From the NCBI RefSeq assembly GCF_004664715.2, contig NC_051069.1, positions 75,228,647 through 75,292,646 of the forward strand: DNA of 64,000 bases. Reading direction: 5' to 3'. The stretch comes from Peromyscus leucopus (Eukaryota > Chordata > Mammalia > Rodentia > Cricetidae). Under the pieces are notes generated by a model. The model was not told the DNA's origin. It saw only the letters and a list, made by a program, of their open reading frames with translations, and did no database searches. Within the stretch, counting starts at the first letter, position 1. Each line of letters opens with the position of its first letter. The translations under genes and the position numbers were made by a program. Shown one piece after another: positions 54,313 to 64,000 of this stretch.

Positions 54313-57116
54313 AAATTGCTAGGCATTATATTGTGGGAAGATTTGCAGGTATCTCATTGAAATGACTACTGGAAAAGGCATTCTTGGGTGCTAATGATTT
54401 AGGAAGCTGTGCTAGATAATCTTAGGGAAGTGATTAAAATTGCTGCATTGAAAAAAAGGAAATGGCTTGGCAGAAAGAGGAAAAGGACACGCCGGGCCTA
54501 TGAGTCACATCCGTGAAGAATCCCCAACAAGAGAAGCAGTTGCTTAGCTGACTAGGGAGATAATCACTGTCCCTGTCAGGGAAGACGGTGAGATAAAGGG
54601 GCACAGAAGCCAGGCCCAGATCCTGCTAGGTAGTGTTATCTGGAAAAGTGATAAGAATTTTATATTAAAGATCTCTATCGAGTTGCTTTTAAATCAACAG
54701 TATATACAGCTTTAAGACTCAGCTCAGACCCAGCTCCCCCGGGCAAAGAGACACAAGGAAAAAAAAAAGCCCAAGTCATTTCAAATGAGAGTTCATCTTA
54801 CCAAGGAAGATGTAATGGAACTAAGAGTCAATGCTTGAGGTTTAAAAGAAACTGAACCTTCTGAGTAGCTTGACATTGCACAAGCAGTTGACGCATTCAC
54901 TTCTGACAAGCCAGAGTCCCCTCAGGCTGTGGACAGACGTGTAAGTGGCGAGCACCACCCCCATGCACACACCACTTCATTCCACCTTGTCCGCGTTTTA
55001 TGAGCACAAATCAGTTTTCTTTGATGTGCCCCATTTTTCACCACAGCATCTCCATCTTGGCACTTTTATCAGCTATAACTTCATCAGAGCATCTGAGTGC
55101 ACCATTTACAAAATTGCTTTTCTCCCTCCAAGTTGGAGAACACGAAGCGGTGCAATTTTCCAGAACAAAAGAGGAAAGAAGGAAGCCAGCACAGATGGTC
55201 TTCATTGTTCTGACAGAACACCCCCGTGAGCTGTGTAGCCAATAAATTCCTTTCTCTATTACAGTAAGATGAAGTTACCATTGAGGTGATAATGCAGACG
55301 GGTTTTCTCCATGGGTGGATGGGAGAAATCAGTAAAGGTCTTTACTGTAAAGGCTTTGATGTGATGTTCTAATACATGAAGAAAGTCTGCCTGCTGGGTC
55401 CTCTCTCCAATCCCCATAATATAATGTCATCCCCATTACAAATGAGACATCAGTTCTCTTTGTAAGCCAGCCTGCTTTATGCCTCTTCTTCCTGTGTCCT
55501 CAAGCTCCCCTCCCATACCAGAGGACATACTATAGAGGACTGGCAAATCTTCTCATTTTTAGAAGTTTGAAGAGTTAGCTACCACTTCCACATTAGGTGG
55601 CCTCTTCTACAAACAAATGTGCCTGTGCTTAGCCCTTCATCCCACACAAGAATGGAGCACAGACTACTCCAGCATAGTTAGATCCAACAGTTTCATTCCC
55701 AATTACAACCCGAGCACAATCTATCACCCATGAATAAATTATGTGGTAAATAGTATTTGTGAAAGCAACATCACATCCTTAAAGTGACAGATTTCCTCCA
55801 GTATTAATCACAGCAAACAGGGATTGGCATTTGAAGGAAGGCTGTGGCGATGCCTCAAAGGTCAGATGTCCCTGTACATTGTGTTCTCATCTAGCCAGGC
55901 CACTGAGCCTCTAGTTCAGGGCAGACAATTTACCCTCCTTCTGCCCTCGTGTTTCAATCAACAGAAGGAGGTTAGGTTACTGTTTGCAATGGGGTAAGAG
56001 GGTTCAATAAATGTCAGTGAGCCCATGACTATCCATTTTCTTAAAATGCCATCTGCAAAATACCAGGTGCCGTTCTACTAATTGTTCAAGTCACAAATAT
56101 TTGGTTTCAAAGTTTAATCAAGGCCATTTTTGTTATATTTCAGGGCCACTTCACATGACAAATTATCCCAGCATAGCACAAAATAAACACCTGCCGCATT
56201 TGGGTATCTACCAAATATCGCTTCTTCCAAGAGCATGGACCACGTAACCTAATTTTTAAAACAGACATAACAAAACAAAATTCCAGCTGCCATAGACCAT
56301 CGCCACCCAGATAAGTATTTTAGCTCCTAACAGTCAAACTTGTCTGGGTTCATCATATAGAATGTCATCTCATCTTCAAATGGTCCTTTCATTTTCTCCT
56401 TCCCTCCCTCTCCACCCTTAGACTTTATGAAAACTTTTTTAACAGAAGAATCAATGTCCCAGCACACTTGCTCTCCCCCACCTCTGACATTCTCCCCAGC
56501 AGCTCTCTCATCACTGAATGGTGCTTACATACAGTGGAGAGGAGTGAGAGGTACAGGGGAGAGAGGGTCAACAGTTCCCACAGACCTTCATGCTTAGGTG
56601 AGCTGCAGTGGCCCCTTTCTATTAGATGGAGGCAGATGTCTTGTTTGAAGTAGGCCGTCCCTCTCCTTCTTCACATGATGAGCAAATAGCATGCTTCCCT
56701 CTGATGATGTACCTTCAAATTTCTCTGAACTCCCTTTGCCACTGTACTGGCTGGATCTTAAATATCATTGACCTCTAAACTTTCAGATATGTATATATCT
56801 TTGAAGAACAATCCCTGTAAAAGTTGTGAGATCTGATTTTAATAAGACTAGCACCCATAAGTTCAAATATCATCTCTGGTCTTTAAAAAAAAGTCATTGG
56901 GAAAATTGTGCTCTATTGCCTTGGTCATGCAACTCTTCTCCATGTCATGCAGAAAAGCTCAAGCTATGGTGGCCATTCTCATAGGGAGATTTGTTGTTGT
57001 TGCTGTTCTTTTTATTTTACGCTCTGACAGAGTCTGGTACCCTGTCTGGGCAGTTTTGTTACAGCCTCTCAGGCTGGGGCCCAGCCCTGGAAGCTCCCCA
57101 GCCTGCAGAACCTCTG
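54313..57116. other. Repeat-poor sequence
   Basis: About 2.8 kb with no recognised SINE, LINE, LTR or microsatellite and no convincing coding frame. The longest repeat-poor stretch in the window. Confidence 0.5.
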
Positions 57117-57134
57117 AGCTCTATAAATAGAGCT
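57117..57134 (+). promoter_or_regulatory. TATA box inside an 18-bp palindrome
   Basis: 'agctctataaatagagct' is a near-perfect inverted repeat (8-bp arms around AA) centred on TATAAATA. An ATG in good context ('cagccatgg') follows at 57174 and opens a 20-codon frame. A core promoter is possible. Alternatively it is a decayed LTR end, since 'cctgcagaacctctgagc' resembles MaLR sequence. Confidence 0.28.
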
Positions 57135-58497
57135 GTTTCAACCCTGCCCAAGCTGTGCCTGCAGCCTTCAGCCATGGAGTTAGCTCTTCATTACAGAGTT
57201 ACATACACCTGTAAAGGTAGCAAAGTTCTATTCTAGGTTTCAGGAACTAACCTAAAACTTCCTGGCTTTCCTATTGGCTTCTCTTCTTGTCTTTTATTCC
57301 TTATCTCATTCCATCCCTACCTCATTACACATCCACTGATTGCATTCCTGCTGAAACAGCCTTCAGCCTTTTCAAGTCAGAGCCAGCTCTACAAACTACG
57401 GAGGTGAATGGTATGAAAGGAAGCACTTGCTAACAGTGTCTGTCTGTGCACGAGGTGCATTAGAGGCATCTAATTTAGAATAAAATTTTGTTGATAGAAT
57501 TTCGGATTCCTCTATAGTTTGCACTTTTTACTTACCTATTACGGAATAATAGAACATTTCTGGATTGAGAGTCACACATGGATTTGATATTGTTCAGCTG
57601 TCAATATTGTGCTTCCTTTTCAGCTCACAAAGTAAGGCAGTCACAGTACAGAACTAACGAGGGACATCCAAGGTCAACTGTGATGGAGGGGAAAAAGTCA
57701 ATGTCGCAGCAATGCTGTGGTGGTGCTGACTGCAGAAAAGAGCATCCTGGCCCAGGTGTTACTCTCATCTACACACGAGAGACGTGTTGACTCTGAGGAT
57801 CTTCCCAGTAGCAATCACTTAGCAGCAGGGGAGAATGGGCAATACTGGAAAAACTTTGCTCTAGACTCTGAGTGAGCTGTGCATTACATGATGAGTTAAA
57901 ACACCAGCTGGGGCCATTTTCTCCTTCTCCGGTGTTCTGCTGAGTCAGATCCTGTTGCAGGGTTTGTTAAAACATGCTTCCTATCCCTTTCTGCCTGACA
58001 AAGATTCTGCCCTTCACAGAATTGCAGTCCGGGTCCCCTGGAATTTCTCAAAGCTGCCCTGACTTTGAGGCTTCCGTGTTTATCTCCGCATTGATCGCTG
58101 TGGTTAGAAATGTGCCAGATCAGTTCAGTTCAAAGCTTTCCCCGCTTGGTTTCTGCTCCCCCTCCACATTCATATCTGGTCAGGGTCCTTGGCTTCCACT
58201 GTCCCATAGGAGATGTCCCCGTCACTCCAGCCTGCCTTCGCAGAGTCTTGTTCTATCTATTTAGTCCAAATCTCCTTCCCGGTATTTCTCTGACCTCTGC
58301 TCGACTCCTCAGCTCTCAGTTTCCACTTGTGCTTGTATTTAGAGCTGAGTCCAATCTTTCCTCCCCAATGGCAAAGACCCTCTGTGATAATTTCCCAAGA
58401 ATAAATCTTACTGCTTTGACAAGACTCATGAATAATGTTTTTTCTCTCAAATCCTATGAAGCTCCTGATTGGGCAGGGCTGGACTTGTGAATCTGTA
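57135..58497. other. Unclassified sequence
   Basis: Pyrimidine-rich in 58000-58340. Frames of 96 and 126 codons (57974-58264, 58110-58490) overlap each other and show no recognised domain. Confidence 0.45.
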
Positions 58498-58648
58498 CTT
58501 TTAAAATTATATGTATTTTTTTTAGATTATAACATAATTGCATCATTTTCTTCTTCCTTTTTGGCCCCCACCAACCTCTCCCATGTACCCTGCCTCTTAC
58601 TCGCTCTCAAATTTACCGACTCTGTCTTTAACTATTGTTACATTGTTG
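58498..58648 (-). mobile_element. L1-type UTR-like repeat, part 1
   Basis: 'gattataacataattgcatc', 'caacctctcccatgtaccc' and 'ctcgctctcaaatttaccg' belong to the same rodent repeat as 29215-29735. It continues after the LTR at 59150. Confidence 0.6.
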
Positions 58649-59149
58649 TGTAGCAGTTTCCTCTGAGAGTGAATCATTCCACCCTACAGCAAAGCTCCAT
58701 AAGCAGAAAGGTAAGCAACTCAAAGTAGCTTCAGGAAGTCCCTGAAACCGACCAGTTTCACTGGGTCCCTCTCTTCCAGAGTAAGCACTAAAGCTGCCGA
58801 GACAAGCTGCCAAGAAGGCTGATAATAGACAAGCTGCCTGAGAGAAGCTGAAACCAGCTGAGCTGTCTGGAAGGCTCCAACTGAACCAACTGGAAAGGAT
58901 ACTCTCCAACCCTTTGACCGGCCTGAAGACTGCAGTAAGCTCCAGGTCCCCTGCTTTTGTGAGCTGTGACTCATGCTTGGATAGGTTTTAGTGATGCAGC
59001 TGTCCTTCATCCATACTCCTATAAGTAACCCCAATAAAACTTGTTGCTTCACCAAATTGGACTTTAGTGGTATCCATTCTTTGGTCTGTCGTGGGCCCCT
59101 CTTAGGGGTGAGTAGACTGTATTGCATCTCACAGGAAAAGTTCTGTCAC
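58649..59149 (+). mobile_element. ERV-type LTR splitting an L1 repeat
   Basis: Starts near 'tgtagcagtttcctctgag'. AATAAA at 59033-59038 is followed by 'ttgttgcttcaccaaatt', 'tggtatccattctttggtct' and 'gtgggcccctcttagggg', a U5-like end as in rodent ERV LTRs. Flanking L1-type sequence resumes after it. Exact ends and target duplication are not resolved. The 135-codon minus-strand frame here is a by-product. Confidence 0.55.
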
Positions 59150-59640
59150 ACAACACACATAAATATGTATTTGTGGATATCTATAAAGATATAGATTAGA
59201 CACACACACACACACATTCACAACCGGCTCAGTCCATATGATGTTACTTATATTTATGTTTTCAAGGTTGACCATTTGGCATTGGGTAACCAACTGGTGT
59301 GCTCTTCCCTGGGAAAGATTATTTTTCTCCAACTCTTAATATTTATTCCTTCATTGCCCAGGGTTGAGGCCCAAGAGTTTCTCCCTTCCACATTATTAGC
59401 ATGTGTATACTGGTGTCTGCATTTGTAGCTAGCTTCCAATACTGCTGAAGCTGCTGGAGCCACATTCTGAGACCTGGGGTTCTACCTGTGTTCTATAAAT
59501 TCTCTTCCCAATGCATAGTGTTGAGGAGGGGTAGGTGGCTGTGGGTTGCCTAGGGACTGGCCTGATGTCATGGTGGGTAAGGAGCTGCGTACTGTGGCCT
59601 AGCCTCCATGTCAGTTCGGCCACAGCAGCAAACAGAGCTA
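59150..59640 (-). mobile_element. L1-type UTR-like repeat, part 2
   Basis: 'ctcagtccatatgatgttac', 'ttgaccatttggcattgggt', 'accaactggtgtgctcttcc' and 'ggttgaggcccaagag' continue the repeat of 58498-58648. A short CA tract lies at 59201-59216. Confidence 0.62.
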
Positions 59641-60244
59641 CAGTTTAATCGGGGCTGTGATTGGCATACTCATAAGAGTTTTCATTTTCTCTGCCTCTGC
59701 TCATTTTCCTCTGAAGCGGCATTTACTACAGACAGTTTTTAAAAGAAATCGTTTTGTAATTAGAGAGTAGTTTATAAGTGTAATCAATTTCCGCTTATGA
59801 GGAATGCTTTTCTAGAAATCAAAATATATACTGGCATCAACACACAAATATCCCAGAAACAAACATGATGCCATTTACAAGGGATTCATTAATATTCTCA
59901 ATTTCCAGGGCCTCCTTCAGGAATGAGCTGATGCTTGCTCTGTGAAGATGCAATGCCCCTGTTGCTGAAATGGCCCACGTGGAGCAGAGCAGTCAGCCAA
60001 CATGTCTTCTTCATTCTGTTCCTAACACCATAAATAACCAAACAGTATTCATTAAGTTTGCAAATGGCATCAAGCTGGGAGAGAAATTAACACACAGGAG
60101 AGAGAGAAAAAATTAAATGCAGCATGACCTTGATAATTTGGAACAAAGGGGAGAAAATACACCAAGCACTCTCAAAGCAAAACGTTACAGTTAAGGAGAA
60201 CATCCAAATTGCAAAATAAAAGAAGGTCATTATACATGCAAATT
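59641..60244. other. Unclassified sequence
   Basis: No family or gene recognised. Confidence 0.42.
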
Positions 60245-60720
60245 TGCCACTTCTTTGTTCATTTATTTATTCAGCAATTAATTATTGAGCACTTATTATG
60301 TGCCAGGCTTTGGGGATAGAGTGGTACATAAAATAGACCTTGTCCCTTGCTCACATAACAAACAAGATATGGGAAAGAGGTCTTACGGAGTAGATAAAGA
60401 AGTAAAAAGAATATCCAAGTAATATATGTGCTATGAAGGAAAATTGTGGGCAAGGTGCAAAATAGTAACTTGATGTGTGAGAAGGAACTAGAATTGGGGT
60501 GAGGGAGCCCATCAGGTGGGGAATAACTAGGACATAGTGGGAAGCAGTCAGCTCTGGAGAGAAGGGTGTTCCAGAAAAGTGGCACTATTCAGGAAGAGCA
60601 AAGCTCCTGTGAGAAAGTCTTGATGTGTTCTAGTAACTAGCAGAAGACCAGAGAGAGTACAGGGAACAGCAGAGGGGAGGCCGGGCAAGGTCTTAAGTGG
60701 AGTCAGTATGTTTCCTCCAA
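60245..60720 (-). mobile_element. L2-like mammalian repeat relic
   Basis: 'attattgagcacttattatg' with 'tgccaggctttggggatag', 'gtggtacataaaatagacct', 'gggtgttccagaaaagtgg' and 'gccgggcaaggtcttaagtg' follow an old mammal-wide repeat starting 'tattgagcacctactatgtg'. I assign it to the L2 group tentatively. Confidence 0.48.
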
Positions 60721-61575
60721 GAACTTGGGTTTAAATGGCTCAGGCTTTTGTGGGTCACACGGTTAGGTCTGTGGTCACAGCCCCAAAACAACTATAGACA
60801 GTCCTCAAAGAATGTGTGTGGCTGTGTGCCAGTAGCACTCTGCAAAATCAGACAGTTGGTGGGCCTCCCCTGCCAGCTAAATGCCTACAGAAGTCGTCCC
60901 CTTCTAAGGATAAAATCAAGCAGGATACTATGCTAGGAGGCATACATGGAGCCAGTCACTTGTCTTCTGACATCACTGAATCATTCTCTTTTTAGGTTCC
61001 ACCCTTCAGTGGGATTTGGTGAAACACACATGGGTTCCACCAAATGATGATGCTCAGAAAACTGACCACTTGAAAAGGCTCAACACCTTGATTTAGTCTA
61101 CATACTGGACAAATAGCAAGAACTTGATTTTCTCCTGTTGCAAGTGTTCTTCTCTGAGGCTGCGTCTGTTCACGTGCTCACTGAACAGAAAGGAAGGGGA
61201 GTCAACTGGAAGGGGAAGAGATGCAGAAGGGAACAGAGCTGGAAGAATGTGGTAGCCTGACCAGGGTTCCCAGAGTGTCCCTCCTCCAACAGACTTATCC
61301 CCCTAGGCTCAAAAGAACGGCTTAATCAATATTCATTAGATACACCACTGCTCAGAAGAACATTGCATTGAGTTGTTTCTCATGAGTCATCCTTTTTGAG
61401 CACATTTTTTCTTTCTTAAAGTAAGTCGTCATGGAGTATCCACTTTTATCAATCAGGTATACATAACATTTCATGTGTATTGAGAAATTACTTTTCATGA
61501 TACTCCTGTGAAGTCATATAATTCCATCCTTGTTTTACTAGAAAACCAGGCACTTTCTACTGAAAATGATGCAGT
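60721..61575. other. Unclassified sequence
   Basis: No family or gene recognised. Confidence 0.42.
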
Positions 61576-61658
61576 ATATCGATATCGATATTGATATAGA
61601 TGATATAGATATAGATATAGATATAGATATAGATATAGATATAGATATAGATATAGAT
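61576..61658. repeat. (ATAGAT)n hexanucleotide repeat
   Basis: About 11 ATAGAT units after a degenerate start (tatcgatatcgata). Confidence 0.96.
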
Positions 61659-61795
61659 GAGAGGGGGAAGAAATAAATGTTAATGTGATTCTCATTCCAC
61701 AGATACTAGTAATTTGTCCAAGGCCAAATACTTAATACACATTTAATTTGATTTCAAAGGACTTATTTTTAGCAAGGAAGAGACAAACCCAAACA

Positions 61796-61845
61796 GAGAG
61801 ACAGATAGACAGACAGACAGGCAGACAGATAGAGACACACACAGA
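61796..61845. repeat. (CAGA)n microsatellite
   Basis: CAGA tetramers with TAGA and GACA variants. Confidence 0.92.
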
Positions 61846-61884
61846 ATAAGAATTAACCTTTGGTTCCTGGAATTATTTTCTAAG

Positions 61885-62221
61885 TGCAGTGGTTTGAACG
61901 AAAGTGGCACTATTAGGAGGTCTGGCATTGTTGGAGTAGGTGTGGTCATGTTGGAGGAATTATGTCACTGGGGATGGACTTGGAGTTTTTGGATACTCAA
62001 ACCAAGCCCAGTATGCCTCTCTATTCCTGCTGCCTGCCAATTCAAATGTAGAACTTACAATTTCTTCTTCAGCACCATGTCTACCTGCACGTCTCCATGC
62101 TTCCTGCCTTGATGACAGTGGACTAAACCTCTGAACTGTAAACCAGCCCCAATTAAATGCTTTCCTTTATAAGAATTGCCATAGTCATGGTGTCTCTTCA
62201 TAGCAATAAAACCCTAGGACA
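61885..62221 (+). mobile_element. MaLR solo LTR
   Basis: Starts 'tgcagtggtttgaacgaaag', carries 'caattaaatgctttccttta' and ends 'gcaataaaaccctaggaca'. Flanking pentamers 'ctaag' (61880-61884) and 'ccaag' (62222-62226) match at 4 of 5. Same family as 27401-27756 in the opposite orientation. Confidence 0.88.
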
Positions 62222-62499
62222 CCAAGCCTTTGAAAGGTGCTGCCAAATAAGAGTCCCATTGTTTACCTAGAAGGAGGGATGTCACACCAATGGCCTGATA
62301 ATGTGAATTAGGTAAGGGTTCTGAGTTATGTGGTATCAATTTCACCTCTGGAACAGCTACAGAAGAGAAGTCATCCATATCTAAGTGACTAAGCCCTGTG
62401 AAATCCCTTAGACACTTGGCTTGGCAGAGCTTCCCTGGTTGGCAACATTCTGTTTCTGGGAGGAGTTAGCACTTTCTCTGAGAAGACAGTGGATGCTCC

Positions 62500-63688
62500 A
62501 CCTGTATCCTGAACTCTGCTTCCAGGAGCTCTGCCCTCGGCAGGTTTTAATATTCACCCTTTTGCTGTAACCAAGGGGTTAGAAAGGGTGCATAGTGAGG
62601 AAGTACTGGACCAAAGCAAGACTGAAAGTTTGACAGCTGGGAAAACTCCACACTCTGTATCTCCATGTCTGATGTCAAAGCACTCTTTAGAGCTCCAATT
62701 CCTTCTAGCTTTGTTGATTGCAACATACTCCTCTCTCATAGACTATTTCCACATCCTGTTAGCATCTCTCCTTGGCAGGTATCCCATTACTCTGGCATCT
62801 CCAACATCCTGGGATCTCCAACACAATCCAGGCTTCACAGCTTTACACAATGGCCTCTCTGGGCCTCCATGCAGGGACATCCCTGATACATACCTGGCTT
62901 CAGCAGTTTTCCTTAGTCATGGAGGGAGATTCCATAGCCCCTTTCTCGTATCCTTGACTCTAAAGTCATGTGGCTGAAGCTGCCAAATTCATCTACTTGC
63001 TGAGGCTGGAACTTAGCCCCCTCATCCAATTACATATGCATTGGTTTTCCGTGATTGATGGTTTCCTTCACTGCTTAAGCTTTTCTTTAATTCCTTTTCA
63101 CAAGTTGGAAGCTTAGCTGGGTGGGGTCTTGCACTGAGGTCATCACTCCCTTTATTCCCTTTAGCATCAGGCTTTTCTTTAAACTTTTTACCTCCATGAG
63201 CACAGCACTTGGCTTCATTACACTTCCTGGTGCTCTATTTCTCCACAAATTGTACACTTCGTATTTTTCCTTGTTCACCTTGCTCCTTTTCATTATAGAT
63301 CTGCATAAGACTGACCACTAATAACCACAGGTCACACAAAATAGCAAGCTGCTTTGAAATCTCTTCTGCCAGCACCATTAATTAAAAAAAAAAAAAAAAA
63401 GCCTCAGGCAGATATTGTGGACAAGGGCAGAAAGCAGCCATATTCTTTGACAAATATCTAAGAATGGTCTCTAGGCTATTTACTAATATTCTCCTCCAAA
63501 ACTTCTTGAGGTAGCCATCACAATCTACATTTCTTTCAGCACCACTGTCTTCATTGTTCCAACTGGTATGGCCCATTAAAACCCACTTAAAGTACTCAAC
63601 TGGTTTCCTAATCCAAAGTCCACATTCTGCCAACAAGCAGTATGCTCAGGCCTGGCACAGCAATAGTCTGCTCCCTCATAGCAACTTC
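62500..63688 (-). mobile_element. MaLR internal sequence
   Basis: 'gctgggtggggtcttgcac', 'gaggtcatcactccctttat', 'ggtgctctatttctccacaa' and 'ggacaagggcagaaagcag' match long sequence that regularly accompanies this rodent LTR. On the minus strand it follows the 5' LTR at 63689 directly, where a primer-binding site would stand ('gaagttgctatgagggag'). Open frames of 129 codons or less are not conserved proteins I know. The A run at 63384-63400 lies inside. The distal end is unclear. Confidence 0.58.
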
Positions 63689-64000
63689 TGTCTTAGTCAG
63701 TGTTCCATTGCTGTGAAGAGACACCATGACCACAGCAAACTTTATAAAAGGAAAGCATTTAGTTGTGGCTTGTTTACAATTTCAGAGGTTCAGTCCATTA
63801 TCATCATGATGGGAAACATGCTGGCATGTAGGCAAAGTGCTGGAGAACTGCGAGTTCCACATCAGGATCCACAAGCAACAGGAAGAGGGCTTGGAATGGG
63901 CTTTTTGAAACCTCAAAGTCCACCCCTAGTGACACACTTCCTCCAACAAGGCCATAACTCTCAATCCTTTTAAACGTGTCATTCCCTGGTAACCAAGTAT
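63689..64000 (-). mobile_element. MaLR 5' LTR, cut by window end
   Basis: Starts 'tgtcttagtcagtgttccat', then 'tgtgaagagacaccatgacc', 'cattatcatcatgatggg', 'cttcctccaacaaggccata'. Reverse orientation of the 61885 family. It continues beyond position 64000, so its other end and duplication cannot be seen. Confidence 0.87.

Noticed and set aside
58720..59127. 135-codon minus-strand frame
   Set aside because: Lies in an ERV-type LTR.
61495..61695. Leu-Tyr-repeat frame
   Set aside because: Translation of the ATAGAT hexanucleotide repeat.
63554..63973. 139-codon plus-strand frame at the window end
   Set aside because: Antisense to a MaLR LTR and its internal sequence.
61885..64000. An intact provirus between two LTRs
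   Set aside because: The LTRs are in opposite orientation and the sequence between has no conserved retroviral frame.

Overview
The window is mammalian nuclear DNA from a muroid rodent, most probably a cricetid (hamster, vole or deer-mouse group). The evidence is the repeat content. B1, B2/B3, B4 and ID-like SINEs, Lx-type LINE-1 pieces and rodent MaLR LTRs are all present. The youngest B1 copies (17200-17377, 26108-26267) carry an internal 'agctttgcgcctttcctgg' module that I associate with cricetid rather than mouse or rat B1. Two LTR families that I know from cricetid genomes recur between 26 and 39 kb.

I can support no protein-coding gene, tRNA, rRNA or known ncRNA. The open frames are short. 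The longest (163-245 codons) lie entirely inside a tandem repeat at 44.4-45.7 kb and are open only because its period is 39 bp (3 x 13). The window therefore reads as intergenic DNA or the inside of a large intron. I cannot tell which, and I cannot exclude a small exon.

Layout. 0-14 kb: mostly unclassified sequence with SINE and MaLR fragments, DNA-transposon relics and several microsatellites, including a three-copy compound CA repeat at 2.0 kb. 14.7-17.2 kb: a 3' L1 fragment with B2 and B1 insertions, followed by a young B1. 17.5-18.4 kb: an old L1 ORF1 relic. 19-25 kb: MaLR LTRs, MER5A-like relics, B4 and B2. 26-39 kb: a cluster of six solo or truncated LTRs from two families, two of them inside one L1 whose 5' part is inverted. 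44.4-45.66 kb: a 31-copy 39-bp minisatellite. 45.9-53.3 kb: MaLR LTRs, an L1M 3' end, SINEs and a hAT MITE nested in a MaLR LTR. 54.3 kb: a poly(A)-only insertion with a target-site duplication. 54.3-58.5 kb: largely repeat-poor. 58.5-64 kb: an L1-type UTR split by an LTR, an L2-like relic, then two MaLR LTRs in opposite orientation with MaLR internal sequence between them, the last one cut by the window edge.

I found no new multi-gene system. The observations most worth a second look are the 39-bp minisatellite, the poly(A)-only insertion, the inverted L1, the nested LTRs with intact target-site duplications, and several local duplications. Family names come from recognising sequence patterns without a database search. 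They are firm for B1, B2 and microsatellites and looser for MaLR, L1 and L2 subfamilies.
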